A DNA stretch of 64,000 nucleotides from Marinobacter sp. F3R11 (GCF_003318275.1 NZ_QOCH01000003.1:222532-286531); one strand, 5' to 3'. Shown: positions 1 to 8,225, counted from the stretch's first letter. Numbers and translations: made by a program. The notes: generated from the sequence alone by a model not told the origin.

Positions 1-1
1 G

Positions 2-463
2 CCAGAGCCAGAGCCAGAAATGGTAGCGGAGCCAGAGACATCTATAGCTACCGACATACAAACTGATAGCCCGGTAACAGAGACGGCAACCAGCGATGCC
101 TCCGAGCCAGCCTCCGAAAATGGTGACGCCCAGTCACAGTCGTCTGTGCCATTGCAAAGTGCCGGCGATCCGTCCGCTGTGGATGATTACCTGGCAAAAC
201 TCAGCAGACACCTCTCGCGCTTTTATGAGTACCCCCGCCGGGCCCGCAGGCTCGGGCAGGAAGGCGCTCCGGTCATAACCTTCGAGTTTCGCCGGGACGG
301 CTCACTTGTTGGCCATAGCCTGCGAAAAACATCCGGACACACACTGCTGGACGAAGCAGCCCTTGCCATGCTCGAACAAGCTGCGCCTCTGCCTGCCGTG
401 CCTGCGGGCATGACCGGACGTACCTTTCGTTATGCACTGCCCGTCAGGTTCAGCCTGCGGTGA
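2..463 (+). CDS. TonB family energy transducer, C-terminal part (5' end cut by window)
   Basis: The reading frame is already open at base 2, and the first codons encode a Pro-Glu repeat like the periplasm-spanning linker of TonB proteins, so the start lies outside the window. The last 95 or so residues form a TonB C-terminal domain: a YEYPRRARR segment, then an EFRRDGSL strand, a TSGHTLLDEAALAML helix and a closing strand. This domain docks to TonB boxes of outer-membrane receptors and passes on energy from ExbB/ExbD. ExbBD would be expected upstream but cannot be seen. The gene ends about 130 bases before the nitrate regulon promoter and is probably unrelated to it. Confidence 0.8.
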   Translation, partial: PEPEPEMVAEPETSIATDIQTDSPVTETATSDASEPASENGDAQSQSSVPLQSAGDPSAVDDYLAKLSRHLSRFYEYPRRARRLGQEGAPVITFEFRRDGSLVGHSLRKTSGHTLLDEAALAMLEQAAPLPAVPAGMTGRTFRYALPVRFSLR

Positions 464-464
464 A

Positions 465-507
465 TTCCGCACCATTGCAGCGCGAATCGCACTGGGCCGG
501 TGCGGAA
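465..507. promoter_or_regulatory. Nested dyads upstream of the FNT operon, candidate NtrC enhancer
   Basis: Bases 489-503 read GCACT-GGGCC-GGTGC, matching the NtrC consensus pattern (GCAC and GTGC half-sites seven bases apart). The right half is also part of a larger perfect 9-base inverted repeat, TTCCGCACC (465-473) with GGTGCGGAA (499-507). The site is about 90 bases upstream of the -24 element at 594, a normal enhancer distance. The outer repeat begins just after the tonB-like stop codon and could instead help end that transcript, although no T run follows it. NtrC binding is inferred from pattern only. Confidence 0.45.
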
Positions 508-593
508 AATTCTGTACAACCCAACCCACCCATGACTGCCAACTCCCCCCTTACTCTCTGAATAAAAACGTTTTTATCGGAAATTCCAAAGAC

Positions 594-609
594 TGGCACG
601 GCATCTGCT
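594..609 (+). promoter_or_regulatory. Sigma-54 promoter of the FNT / PP2C-kinase operon
   Basis: TGGCACGGCATCTGCT has GG at 595-596 and GC at 607-608 separated by exactly 10 bases, the invariant sigma-54 spacing, with a perfect TGGCAC -24 element. The predicted start is near 620, giving a leader of about 145 nt before the first codon at 765. Confidence 0.75.
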
Positions 610-657
610 CAGGCTTATTCAGCAGATTTTGATGGTCTGCCCACACAAAGTTTATTT

Positions 658-721
658 CAGACGACGGCGTCTGCTCACACCTGCCAACCAACGGCAGCCA
701 GTGAGCAGCGCCGTTTTTTTT
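658..721 (+). promoter_or_regulatory. Leader terminator with competing hairpin, putative NasR target
   Basis: The strand at 664-678 (ACGGCGTCTGCTCAC) pairs with 701-714 (GTGAGCAGCGCCGT) through 14 base pairs and one bulged T. Eight T residues follow (714-721), giving a strong intrinsic terminator inside the leader. The terminator's left strand is also used by an alternative hairpin at 658-673 (CAGACG, ACGG, CGTCTG), so the two are mutually exclusive. A further weak hairpin (GCAGAT with GTCTGC) lies near 620-640. This is the layout of ANTAR-controlled antitermination leaders. Here the alternative hairpin lacks the clear A1/G4 hexaloop seen in the other two nas leaders. Confidence 0.65.
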
Positions 722-764
722 CGCCTGTCGAAAAGACAGCCTGGAAAGCACAGGGGTTTACGTT

Positions 765-1610
765 ATGTCTTACATCATGCCTTCGGAATTCGTCACCAAA
801 ATGGTGGACGCCGGTGAATCAAAAATCTACATGGCCACCCGGGATGTACTGATCCGGGCTTTCATGGCCGGTGCCATTCTGGCTCTGGCTGCAGTGTTTG
901 CCATTACCGTAGCCGTCCAGACCGGCAGCCCGCTGGCGGGGGCCATGCTGTTCCCTGTAGGCTTCTGCATGCTCTACCTGATGGGCTTTGATCTACTTAC
1001 CGGGGTATTCATGCTGACGCCTCTGGCCCTGCTGGACAAACGCCCGGGAGTTGATACCAAAGGTATACTCCGCAACTGGGGCTGGGTATTCCTGGGTAAC
1101 TTTGGCGGCGCACTGACAGTGGCCATCATCATGGCATTTGTTTTCACCTACGGTTTCAATACAGACCCCGGCGCTGTTGGCGACAAAATTGCCAGTGTCG
1201 GCAAGGCACGGACCCTGGGTTATGCCGAATACGGAGTTGCCGGCTGGATGACAATTTTCCTGCGCGGCATGCTGTGCAACTGGATGGTTTCCATGGGCGT
1301 AGTTGGCGCCATGATATCGACAACGGTCCCAGGCAAGGTGCTGGCCATGTGGATGCCCATCATGCTGTTTTTCTACATGGGCTTTGAGCACTCTATCGTC
1401 AACATGTTCCTGTTCCCGTTTGCCCTGATGATGGGCGGAGAGTTCTCCATCATGGACTACTTCTTCTGGAATGAGATCCCGACTGTACTGGGCAACCTGG
1501 TAGGCGGCCTGTCCTTTACCGGTCTCACCCTGTACACCACACACATTCGTACAGCACCCAAACGCACCATGCCTGGCAGTTACACTGGCGAACTGGCCCG
1601 CTCCAACTGA
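765..1610 (+). CDS. Formate/nitrite transporter (FNT) family channel, probably for nitrite
   Basis: The 281-residue protein is an inner-membrane FNT-family channel with six evident hydrophobic segments, including FMAGAILALAAVFAITVAV and GWVFLGNFGGALTVAIIMAF, and the family's NMFLFPFALMMG stretch. Members conduct formate, nitrite or hydrosulfide. Nitrite is favoured here because the operon has the same sigma-54/leader arrangement as the nitrate importer and nirBD. It would take up nitrite for NirBD or relieve nitrite build-up. The ATG at 765 follows an AGGGG ribosome-binding site at about nine bases. A fused protein kinase/phosphatase gene follows. Substrate choice is an inference from context. 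Confidence 0.85.
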   Translation: MSYIMPSEFVTKMVDAGESKIYMATRDVLIRAFMAGAILALAAVFAITVAVQTGSPLAGAMLFPVGFCMLYLMGFDLLTGVFMLTPLALLDKRPGVDTKGILRNWGWVFLGNFGGALTVAIIMAFVFTYGFNTDPGAVGDKIASVGKARTLGYAEYGVAGWMTIFLRGMLCNWMVSMGVVGAMISTTVPGKVLAMWMPIMLFFYMGFEHSIVNMFLFPFALMMGGEFSIMDYFFWNEIPTVLGNLVGGLSFTGLTLYTTHIRTAPKRTMPGSYTGELARSN

Positions 1611-1624
1611 ACGATTGCTGCAGA

Positions 1625-1660
1625 CACAAAGCCCGGGGGCCGCACCCTCCGGGCTTTGTG
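1625..1660 (+). terminator. Strong intercistronic hairpin between FNT and kinase genes
   Basis: CACAAAGCCCGG (1625-1636) pairs perfectly with CCGGGCTTTGTG (1649-1660) around a 12-base loop. No T run follows, so it may be a weak terminator or an mRNA-stabilising hairpin that lowers expression of the downstream kinase gene relative to the channel gene. Confidence 0.5.
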
Positions 1661-1684
1661 CTCTAGCCTGAGGCAAAGCAACCT

Positions 1685-3406
1685 ATGACGAGCCAGCTTT
1701 CAGTTACCGTCGGCCAGCATTCGGAAAAGGGCCGGAAACCGGTCAATCAGGACTTTCATGGCCTGATAATGCCAGACAATCATCAGCTCCTCTCCAAAGG
1801 CATCGCAGTAGCCATAGCCGACGGCATCAGCTCCAGTAACGTCAGCCAGATTGCCAGCGAATCCACTGTCACAGGTTTTCTGAGTGACTATTACTCGACA
1901 CCAGACAGCTGGTCAGTCAAACAGTCCTCCGAGAGAGTGCTGCGGGCCAGTAACTCCTGGCTGCACGCCCAAACCCGCCAAAGCAGGTACAGGTATGATC
2001 AGGACCGAGGCTATGTCTGCACCTTCAGCGTGCTGATTCTGAAATCTGCCACTGCCCACCTATTTCACGTGGGAGATGCCCGCATCTACCGGGTACAGGG
2101 CAACACCCTGGAACAACTGACCACCGATCACCGGGTCTGGCTGTCCCGGGATGACAGCTGCCTGAATCGGGCCATGGGACTGAACTCACACCTGGATATC
2201 GATTACCTGACCCTTCCGGTATGGCCCGGCGATACCTTTGTGCTGGTAACTGACGGCGTATATGAACACCTGCCCAGGCAGGACATGGCCCGAATCATCC
2301 GTGGGTCCGATAACCCGGACACCGCTGCCAGGCAGCTGATCGCAACAGCCTTGCGAAATGGCAGCGAAGATAACCTGAGCGCACAGATTGTACGGGTGGA
2401 CTCCATCCCCGCCAGTAAAAGCAATAAAGAAATCACTCTGGATGCCCATCAACTGCCATTCGCCCCGGAGCTGATACCGGGGCAAATGCTGGACGGCTAC
2501 CGGATTCTCCGCCAGATTCACGCCAGCAGCCGCAGCCATGTCTATCTGGCAGTGGACCAGGCCAGCGATCGACAGGTTGCCCTGAAAGTGCCTGCCATGG
2601 AAATGCAGCAGGACCCCGGAGCTCTGGATCTCTTTTCCACCGAACAATGGGTGGCCCAGCGCATCAACAGCCCCCATGTAGTGAAGCCCTTTGCTCCGGA
2701 GCGGCAACGCAGTTGCCTTTATCTCGCTACCGAGTACGTGCAGGGGACCAGCCTCAAGCAATGGCTGCTGGACAACCCGAAGCCTGGTCTGGAAACAGTA
2801 CGCCAGTTGGTAGAACAGATAGCCAGGGGACTACGGGCTTTTCATCGGCTGGAAATGGTGCATCAGGACCTGAAACCGGAAAATATTCTTATCGATAAAC
2901 AGGGCACAGTGGTACTGATCGACTTCGGAGCCACCCGTATCGCCGGCCTTCAGGAACTCCAGGAGCATGACGAACCCGCCTGGCCCCGGGGTGCAGCACT
3001 CTACAGCGCACCTGAGGCTTTTCTGGGAGAATCCGTCAGCTGGCAAGCGGATCAGTTCTCTCTTGGGGTGATCACTTATCAACTGCTGACAGGCCAATTA
3101 CCCTATGGCACCCGTGTACCGGGAATTCGCAACAGAGGCCAGTTGCGCCGGCTCAGCTATCATCCTGCCCGCCTGTACCGGGAGGATCTGCCAGACTGGG
3201 TTGACGAAGCCCTGAGCAGGGCTTTGCATCCCGAGCCCCACAAACGCTATCCGGCACTGTCAGAATTCCTGTTTGAGCTGCGCCAGCCAAGTCATCACTG
3301 GAAACAGCAGCACCGGAAACCCCTGATCGAACGCCATCCGGTAGGCTTCTGGCAAGGGCTGTCCGCTTTACTGCTACTCGCTCTGATACTCTCATTCGCC
3401 TACTAA
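1685..3406 (+). CDS. Fused PP2C-type phosphatase and Ser/Thr protein kinase, tail-anchored
   Basis: Residues 1-240 are a PP2C phosphatase with the metal-binding motifs NQDFHG, AIADGIS, HVGDARIYR, VTDGVYEHL and SEDNLS. Residues 265-545 form a protein kinase: VALKVP carries the ATP lysine, the catalytic loop reads VHQDLKPENIL, and IDFGATRI supplies DFG. The chain ends in one hydrophobic helix (GLSALLLLALILSF), so it is probably membrane-anchored facing the cytoplasm. The glycine loop is replaced by IHASSRSHVYLA and HRD is HQD, so kinase strength is uncertain. Similar fusions occur beside nitrate-assimilation genes in pseudomonads, suggesting post-translational control of nitrogen uptake. No target can be read from sequence. 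It lies 74 bases after the FNT gene, beyond a hairpin. Confidence 0.88.
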   Translation: MTSQLSVTVGQHSEKGRKPVNQDFHGLIMPDNHQLLSKGIAVAIADGISSSNVSQIASESTVTGFLSDYYSTPDSWSVKQSSERVLRASNSWLHAQTRQSRYRYDQDRGYVCTFSVLILKSATAHLFHVGDARIYRVQGNTLEQLTTDHRVWLSRDDSCLNRAMGLNSHLDIDYLTLPVWPGDTFVLVTDGVYEHLPRQDMARIIRGSDNPDTAARQLIATALRNGSEDNLSAQIVRVDSIPASKSNKEITLDAHQLPFAPELIPGQMLDGYRILRQIHASSRSHVYLAVDQASDRQVALKVPAMEMQQDPGALDLFSTEQWVAQRINSPHVVKPFAPERQRSCLYLATEYVQGTSLKQWLLDNPKPGLETVRQLVEQIARGLRAFHRLEMVHQDLKPENILIDKQGTVVLIDFGATRIAGLQELQEHDEPAWPRGAALYSAPEAFLGESVSWQADQFSLGVITYQLLTGQLPYGTRVPGIRNRGQLRRLSYHPARLYREDLPDWVDEALSRALHPEPHKRYPALSEFLFELRQPSHHWKQQHRKPLIERHPVGFWQGLSALLLLALILSFAY

Positions 3407-3410
3407 CAAA

Positions 3411-3435
3411 GATCCGGGCAATTTCTTGCCCGATC
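3411..3435 (+). terminator. Hairpin after the PP2C-kinase gene
   Basis: GATCCGGGCAA pairs with TTGCCCGATC around a TTTC loop, with one bulged C, directly after the stop codon. No T run follows. A second smaller GGCAA/TTGCC hairpin sits about 35 bases on. Together they probably end the FNT-kinase transcript. Confidence 0.45.
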
Positions 3436-3535
3436 AGCAAAGGCTCGCCTGCATATCAGGCAAGGGTTTGCCCGCATCCTCGCACCGCCATCTAAAAAAC
3501 ACATAATTTATTGTTTTTTAATAAGTTTAATAATC

Positions 3536-3551
3536 TGGCATGCACCTTGTA
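3536..3551 (+). promoter_or_regulatory. Candidate sigma-54 promoter of hcp
   Basis: TGGCATGCACCTTGTA matches the -24/-12 consensus (TGGCAC, five bases, TTGCA) except for T in place of C in the -24 box and GT instead of GC at -12. Spacing is exact. A very AT-rich stretch upstream (about 3494-3534) could be an IHF site. Vibrio hcp genes are known to be sigma-54 dependent, which supports the call, but the imperfect -12 element keeps confidence moderate. Confidence 0.45.
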
Positions 3552-3615
3552 ATTAAGTAAATGCGCTCGGGGAACAACCCGGGGCGAACATCAACTAAAT
3601 GTCATGGAGCAGACT

Positions 3616-4134
3616 ATGCCAACCCCTTGTTATATCGCTATCGAAGGTAAAACCCAGGGCAACATCACCGCTGGTGCATTCACGTCCGATTCCGTCGGTA
3701 ACATCTACGTAGAAGGTCACGAAGACGAAGTGCTGGTTCAGGAATTCAGCCACGTTGTTACCGTTCCTACAGATCCACAATCCGGCCAGCCTTCAGGTCA
3801 GCGTGTACACAAGCCGTTCAAGTTCACATCTGCACTGAACAAATCCACACCGCTGATGTATAACGCTCTGGCTTCCGGCGAAATGCTGCCGAAGGTTGAG
3901 CTGAAGTGGTACCGCACTTCCGTTGAAGGCAAGCAGGAACATTTCTTCTCGACCATCCTGGAAGATGCCACCATTATCGACATCAACTGCAATATGCCAC
4001 ACTGCCAGGACGCTGCCGCTGCTGACTTCACTCAGCTGGTCACCGTATCCCTGTCCTACCGCAAAGTAACCTGGGAACACGTTGTTGCCGGCACTTCCGG
4101 TTCAGACGACTGGCGTTCGCCGATCGAAGCGTAA
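3616..4134 (+). CDS. hcp: Hcp, type VI secretion tube protein
   Basis: The 172-residue protein is a typical Hcp: it begins MPTPCYIAIEGKTQG, has the HVVTVPTD and KPFKFTSALNKSTPLMYNAL segments, and closes with LVTVSLSYRKVTWEH. Hexamers of Hcp stack into the inner tube of the type VI secretion system and carry effectors. The ATG at 3616 is preferred over one at 3604 because GGAG precedes it at six bases; length then equals that of Vibrio-type Hcp. No other T6SS structural gene is nearby, so this is an orphan hcp that would serve a system encoded elsewhere. The sequence is intact. Confidence 0.93.
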   Translation: MPTPCYIAIEGKTQGNITAGAFTSDSVGNIYVEGHEDEVLVQEFSHVVTVPTDPQSGQPSGQRVHKPFKFTSALNKSTPLMYNALASGEMLPKVELKWYRTSVEGKQEHFFSTILEDATIIDINCNMPHCQDAAAADFTQLVTVSLSYRKVTWEHVVAGTSGSDDWRSPIEA

Positions 4135-4147
4135 GAAATACAATATT

Positions 4148-4176
4148 GGGCTCCTGCGGGGGCCCTTCTTACTTTT
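4148..4176 (+). terminator. Intrinsic terminator after hcp
   Basis: GGGCTCC pairs with GGGGCCC (seven pairs, one G-T) around a four-base loop, followed by TTCTTACTTTTT. It starts 13 bases after the hcp stop codon. Confidence 0.7.
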
Positions 4177-4190
4177 TCAAGGATGAAAAT

Positions 4191-4549
4191 ATGGATACTC
4201 AGCTTTCGGGCGAGGATATTGATAAGACCAGAGCAATCATGAGGGTATTTTACGGACAATCGGTTTCAACAGGATTTACTGAGAGTAGCGTAATTATCTG
4301 ACCGGGTATTTATTCAGTGAGGAGCACCCCGACTCCATCCTTATTTTCAGCTTTCCAGAAGGTGCGTTTGATAAAATTGCCGAGACGGTCTCGTCTGGTA
4401 CTTAACGCGCCGAATACAGACAAATTGTCACCACTTATTGTTATCTGGCGACGTTTTGTCTGACTCAATCCCGAGAATCTAGTAAATTGGTTGATACTTT
4501 TATCCAGCCCTATTTATCAGATCATGAGGCGTGTAGCCCTTCAATCAAT
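4191..4549 (+). pseudogene. AT-rich degraded ORF between hcp and the SprT-like gene
   Basis: An ATG at 4191 opens a 36-codon frame beginning MDTQLSGEDIDKTRAIMRVF that ends at a TGA near 4300. In the -1 frame the text continues plausibly (NYLTGYLFSEEHPDSILIFS) to a TAA at 4403. After that stop the same frame remains open (RAEYRQIVTTYCYLATFCL) right into the SprT-like gene. One frameshift and one stop would therefore explain a single former gene of about 115 codons. The stretch is noticeably AT-richer than its neighbours. I do not recognise the family. It could equally be non-coding DNA with chance open stretches. Confidence 0.3.
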
Positions 4550-5248
4550 ATGAGCGATCCGAAACCTCAAGCCCAAAAGCTCGGCGAACTGATGTGCATG
4601 GTTACCACACAGATTCTCTGGCAACCCGCCGCAGACTGGGTTCAGCAAAGGGCTTCTGGCAGTTCCTTGGTGTGCCGGGTGGGCTCTGGCCAGGCCACCT
4701 ACCACCGCTTTGATCCGCAGCGAAAGCTGCACCAGATTACCTACGGCCTTCGCATGATTCAGGCCAAGCATCAGCCGGTTACGGCCAGTGGCTGGCTTTC
4801 TACACGGGAGATCCAGAAACGGGGATATTTCAGCGGCGAGCTGAGCACACTGAATCTGCTGGCCCACACCTGCTGCCACGAGTTTGCGCATCTGTTGCAA
4901 CACAGTGCCGGGAAACGCTATCGCGGTTCGGTGCACAACCGGCATTTTTACAACATTCTTGATGAACTGCATGAGAGTGGTCTTGCAGAAGCAACCCGGG
5001 AAGCACTGGCAACGCGGGCCAGTGAACACCAGGTGCCTTTATCCAACGCCCAGTTCCAACTCCCCGACCCGGCACTCCAGCCTTCGCCCTGGCAGGTAGA
5101 TGACCCGGTTATGTTTGTCTCCGGTACTCAGGAGTTCCAAGGCGAGATCATCCGCGTCAACCGGAAAACCTGCACTGTGAAAGGCACAGGCAAGTTCCAG
5201 GGACAGCGCTACCGCGTTCCCCTATCGATGCTGCAAAGAACGCACTGA
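4550..5248 (+). CDS. SprT-like zinc metallopeptidase-fold protein
   Basis: The 232-residue protein has an HEFAH zinc-protease motif near residues 109-113 within a CCHEFAHLLQHSAGKRY helix, and a later HNRHFYNILDEL helix that may supply the third ligand. This resembles the SprT/Wss1-like fold. The C-terminal 60 residues form a small beta-rich domain (VDDPVMFVSGTQEFQGEIIRVNRKT), like an SH3-type or nucleic-acid-binding module. The start is uncertain: the ATG at 4550 begins MSDPKPQ but has no good ribosome-binding site, and the frame stays open upstream with a TTG at 4487. It converges with nasA, leaving eight bases between stops. The substrate is unknown. Confidence 0.7.
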   Translation: MSDPKPQAQKLGELMCMVTTQILWQPAADWVQQRASGSSLVCRVGSGQATYHRFDPQRKLHQITYGLRMIQAKHQPVTASGWLSTREIQKRGYFSGELSTLNLLAHTCCHEFAHLLQHSAGKRYRGSVHNRHFYNILDELHESGLAEATREALATRASEHQVPLSNAQFQLPDPALQPSPWQVDDPVMFVSGTQEFQGEIIRVNRKTCTVKGTGKFQGQRYRVPLSMLQRTH

Positions 5249-5256
5249 AGCCTGTT

Positions 5257-7953
5257 TCAGGACACGATCTGCACGCTATCTGGTGTCTCGGCCTGCAACA
5301 GCTCACGAATTTCAGGAATACAGGAACCACAATTGGTGCCACATTTCAGGGCTTGCCCAAGTTCTTCAACCGTTGCCTGCCCCCCGCGAACAGCTTTGAC
5401 AATTTGGCGATCACCCACCTGAAAACAGCTGCACACCACCGCCCCTATGTCTTCTGTCTCGACCGACCGCCCTGCAAGCAGGCACTGTCGCTGCTCCGGG
5501 CTCAGCTGCTCTGCCGCAAAGCACTGGTCGAGCCATGCCAGATCCGGAAACAGGGCAACCTCACGATCGACCAGCAGAACTGCATCCAGCCGGCCATCAA
5601 TCACCCGGGCCGCGCGGAACCTCCCCTGTGCGAAATCAGCCATAATCAGCTGGGGGTCGCCTCCCAGCCAGGTCTTCGCTTCGCTTTTCCAGTCAACTGC
5701 CTGACTGCCTGCCAGCCACCAGCTCTCACTATGGGAAAGAGGCTGTCGGGACCAGTAGCCACATAACCTGTCCCACTCATAGGCCTTTTCACTTTCAGTA
5801 CGCCGCATCAGCCTGGCTTGCCATCGGCTGTCGAGCCGGCAAAGGCTGGCAACACCATGCTTACTCTCTGGCTGCCCGGAGATAGGGTCTGTTATTGCGC
5901 TGATCAGATTCGTCGCTACACTTTGTGAAGCAAAACAATCACTCCAGTGTATCGGTATAAATACTTCACCTGGCCGCTGATCTGACGTGATTCGGGCCCG
6001 ACCGACAAACGGTTCTGGCCCTGGACCAGTGAGTCTGCACAACGCCCCCTCGCGGATACCAAGGCGGAGCCCGTCATCCGGGTGAATTTCAACGAATGGT
6101 TCCTGGCGATGAGCCAAAAGCCGCGGAGCAAGTGCCGTACGTGTCATAGTGTGCCACTGATCACGAATCCGGCCGGTATTGACCACGAGTGGGTAGTCGC
6201 CAGTTACGCTCTGGCAGGGTAGTCCCGAAGATATGGGCACGAGCCGCGCCCGCCCGTCGTTGGTGGCAAAACGCCCGTCAGAAAATAAACGGAGCCTGCC
6301 GGTTGCAACACCCTTTTCATCAAGACTGACGGGCCACTGAACCGGCTCCAGTTGGTTATAGGCAGCATCGGTCAATCGAGACAAGGCTCCGATATCAAAA
6401 GCCTGACGCCCATCGCTGGTCTTACATGCGAGGGCCGAGAGCGCAGCGTGTTCCCGAAAAATATCCGCAGAGCTCTGGTACGGAAAAGCCGCTGCATGCC
6501 CCAACTCGTGCGCAACCGAAGCCAGTATCCACCAGTCCGGCCGAACCTCCGGGGGCAAAGACAGGAAGGAACGTTGGCGGGAAATGCAGCGTTCAGAATT
6601 GGTGACAGTGCCATCTTTTTCACCCCAGCCAGCCGCCGGAAGCAAAATATCGGCAAAGGCTGTGGTGTCGGTATGCGCCATGCAGTCAGACACAATTACT
6701 GTTGGACAAGCCGCCAGCGCCTCACTAACCCGCGCTGAATCCGGCAGACTAACCGCTGGATTAGTACCCATAATCCAGAGCACCTTGATGTCACCGCGGT
6801 GCACGGCTTCAAATAGATCAACAGCCTTATGGCCAGGAGCTTCCGGCAGGCACTCCGTGCCCCAGAACTGAGCCAGCTGCTCGCGAGCACCCGGAGTATC
6901 ATATTCCATATGAGCCGCCAGGGTATTAGCCAGGCCTCCGACTTCCCGTCCACCCATGGCGTTGGGTTGACCGGTCAGGGAAAAGGGGCTGGCACCCGGC
7001 AGGCCAACACGCCCTGTTGCCAGGTGGCAGTTAATTATGGCGTTACACTTGTCGGTGCCAGTTGCCGCCTGGTTAATCCCTTGAGAAAAAGCGGTCACCG
7101 TTCGAGGGGTGTCGGCATACCAGCGATAGAACTTTTCAACGTCATCTTCATCAAGATCACATTGGGCTGCAACCGAAACCACCGATGGTGCAGCCTCTTG
7201 TGCACACGCCAATGTTTCCTCAAAGCCGTTACAATGCTCCTCAATGTATCCCGGGTTTGTTACGCCGTGTTGCTCCAGCCACACCAGTAAACCGTTAAAC
7301 AGAACTGTGTCAGTACCCGGTTTCAGTTTGAGGTGCAGGTCCGCAAGCTCTGCAGTGGCTGTCCGGCGGGGATCAATGACCACCACACGGCGCCCGGGCC
7401 GCTGAGAAGCTTGCATGCGTTGGTAGAGAACCGGGTGCGCCCAGGCGGCATTGCTGCCCGCCAGCACGATAAGATCCGCGAGTTCCAGGTCGTCATAACA
7501 CCCTGGAACGCAATCCTCGCCAAAAGCCCGTTTGTGGGCAGCCACAGCAGAGGACATACAAAGGCGGGAGTTGGTATCAACATGAGGTGTCCCGACAAAA
7601 CCCTTTGCGAGTTTGTTGGCGGCATAATAGTCCTCAGTCAACAACTGCCCTGACAGGTAGAAAGCTACAGAGCCCGGGCCGTACTTATTGACCGCATCAC
7701 GAATAGCATCGGACACCGCCTCGATGGCCTGTGGCCAGCTTCGATCCTCACCCCCTATCCGGGGCTTCAGTAACCTTCCGTTGGGCACCAGAGTGTCTTG
7801 CAACGCCGAGCCTTTCACACACAGCCGCCCCTGATTCGCAGGGTGGCTCTCATCGCCGGCTACTTTGGAAGGGGTGGCCACGACACCACAACCCACACCA
7901 CAATAAGGGCAAGTCGTCCGGGTGCTGACTAGCTGTTCAGCCTTGGAATCCAC
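5257..7953 (-). CDS. nasA: Assimilatory nitrate reductase catalytic subunit, with C-terminal BFD-type [2Fe-2S] domain
   Basis: This cytoplasmic molybdopterin enzyme reduces nitrate to nitrite for assimilation. The N-terminus carries a [4Fe-4S] motif (CPYCGVGCGV followed by RLCVKG), then the bis-MGD domains with a cysteine in SRLCMSSAV as likely Mo ligand. The last 60 residues are a bacterioferritin-associated-ferredoxin-like domain (VVCSCFQVGDRQ and CGTNCGSC) that probably accepts electrons. The GTG at 7953 (VDSKAEQL) is preferred: AGAGGA lies seven bases upstream. An ATG at 8010 is also in frame but would place a candidate sigma-54 promoter inside the coding region. The predicted length is 898 residues. 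It is divergent from the nitrate importer operon; its reductase partner may be the FAD protein at 13300. Confidence 0.93.
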   Translation of the reverse strand: MDSKAEQLVSTRTTCPYCGVGCGVVATPSKVAGDESHPANQGRLCVKGSALQDTLVPNGRLLKPRIGGEDRSWPQAIEAVSDAIRDAVNKYGPGSVAFYLSGQLLTEDYYAANKLAKGFVGTPHVDTNSRLCMSSAVAAHKRAFGEDCVPGCYDDLELADLIVLAGSNAAWAHPVLYQRMQASQRPGRRVVVIDPRRTATAELADLHLKLKPGTDTVLFNGLLVWLEQHGVTNPGYIEEHCNGFEETLACAQEAAPSVVSVAAQCDLDEDDVEKFYRWYADTPRTVTAFSQGINQAATGTDKCNAIINCHLATGRVGLPGASPFSLTGQPNAMGGREVGGLANTLAAHMEYDTPGAREQLAQFWGTECLPEAPGHKAVDLFEAVHRGDIKVLWIMGTNPAVSLPDSARVSEALAACPTVIVSDCMAHTDTTAFADILLPAAGWGEKDGTVTNSERCISRQRSFLSLPPEVRPDWWILASVAHELGHAAAFPYQSSADIFREHAALSALACKTSDGRQAFDIGALSRLTDAAYNQLEPVQWPVSLDEKGVATGRLRLFSDGRFATNDGRARLVPISSGLPCQSVTGDYPLVVNTGRIRDQWHTMTRTALAPRLLAHRQEPFVEIHPDDGLRLGIREGALCRLTGPGPEPFVGRARITSDQRPGEVFIPIHWSDCFASQSVATNLISAITDPISGQPESKHGVASLCRLDSRWQARLMRRTESEKAYEWDRLCGYWSRQPLSHSESWWLAGSQAVDWKSEAKTWLGGDPQLIMADFAQGRFRAARVIDGRLDAVLLVDREVALFPDLAWLDQCFAAEQLSPEQRQCLLAGRSVETEDIGAVVCSCFQVGDRQIVKAVRGGQATVEELGQALKCGTNCGSCIPEIRELLQAETPDSVQIVS

Positions 7954-7988
7954 GCTACATCCTCTTTGCCTTTGATTCCGGGGGAGGC

Positions 7989-8004
7989 TGCAATAACAAG
8001 GCCA
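7989..8004 (-). promoter_or_regulatory. Candidate sigma-54 promoter of nasA
   Basis: On the minus strand TGGCCTTGTTATTGCA keeps GG and GC exactly 10 bases apart, with a perfect TTGCA -12 box and TGGC in the -24 box. Transcription would start near 7977, about 24 bases before the GTG at 7953, leaving no room for an antitermination leader. Confidence 0.45.
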
Positions 8005-8151
8005 GTGCACCTCCAGACACCGGAGTTTGCCCCGGAGGCCCGGCGACAGTGCATACCTCCCGCAAATTAACCTGAACCAGAGTGAACCAGGCGCCAGGAA
8101 CTCGTTTTAAAATGGTGCAAAAGGCAACTAACCCGCACTAAAACAACCCAG

Positions 8152-8185
8152 AAAAAACTGCCTCCAACATCCACTTACCTGGAGG
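8152..8185 (-). terminator. Minus-strand hairpin with T run in the nasA/nrtA divergent region
   Basis: On the minus strand CCTCCA (8185-8180) pairs with TGGAGG (8166-8161), followed shortly by six T residues (8157-8152). It could be an attenuator in a longer nasA leader if nasA has a second promoter further upstream. The rest of 7954-8225 shows no ORF. Confidence 0.35.
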
Positions 8186-8225
8186 ATAATTGCTTACCTG
8201 TTGTTTTAAATTAGTTTTCTGTCAC

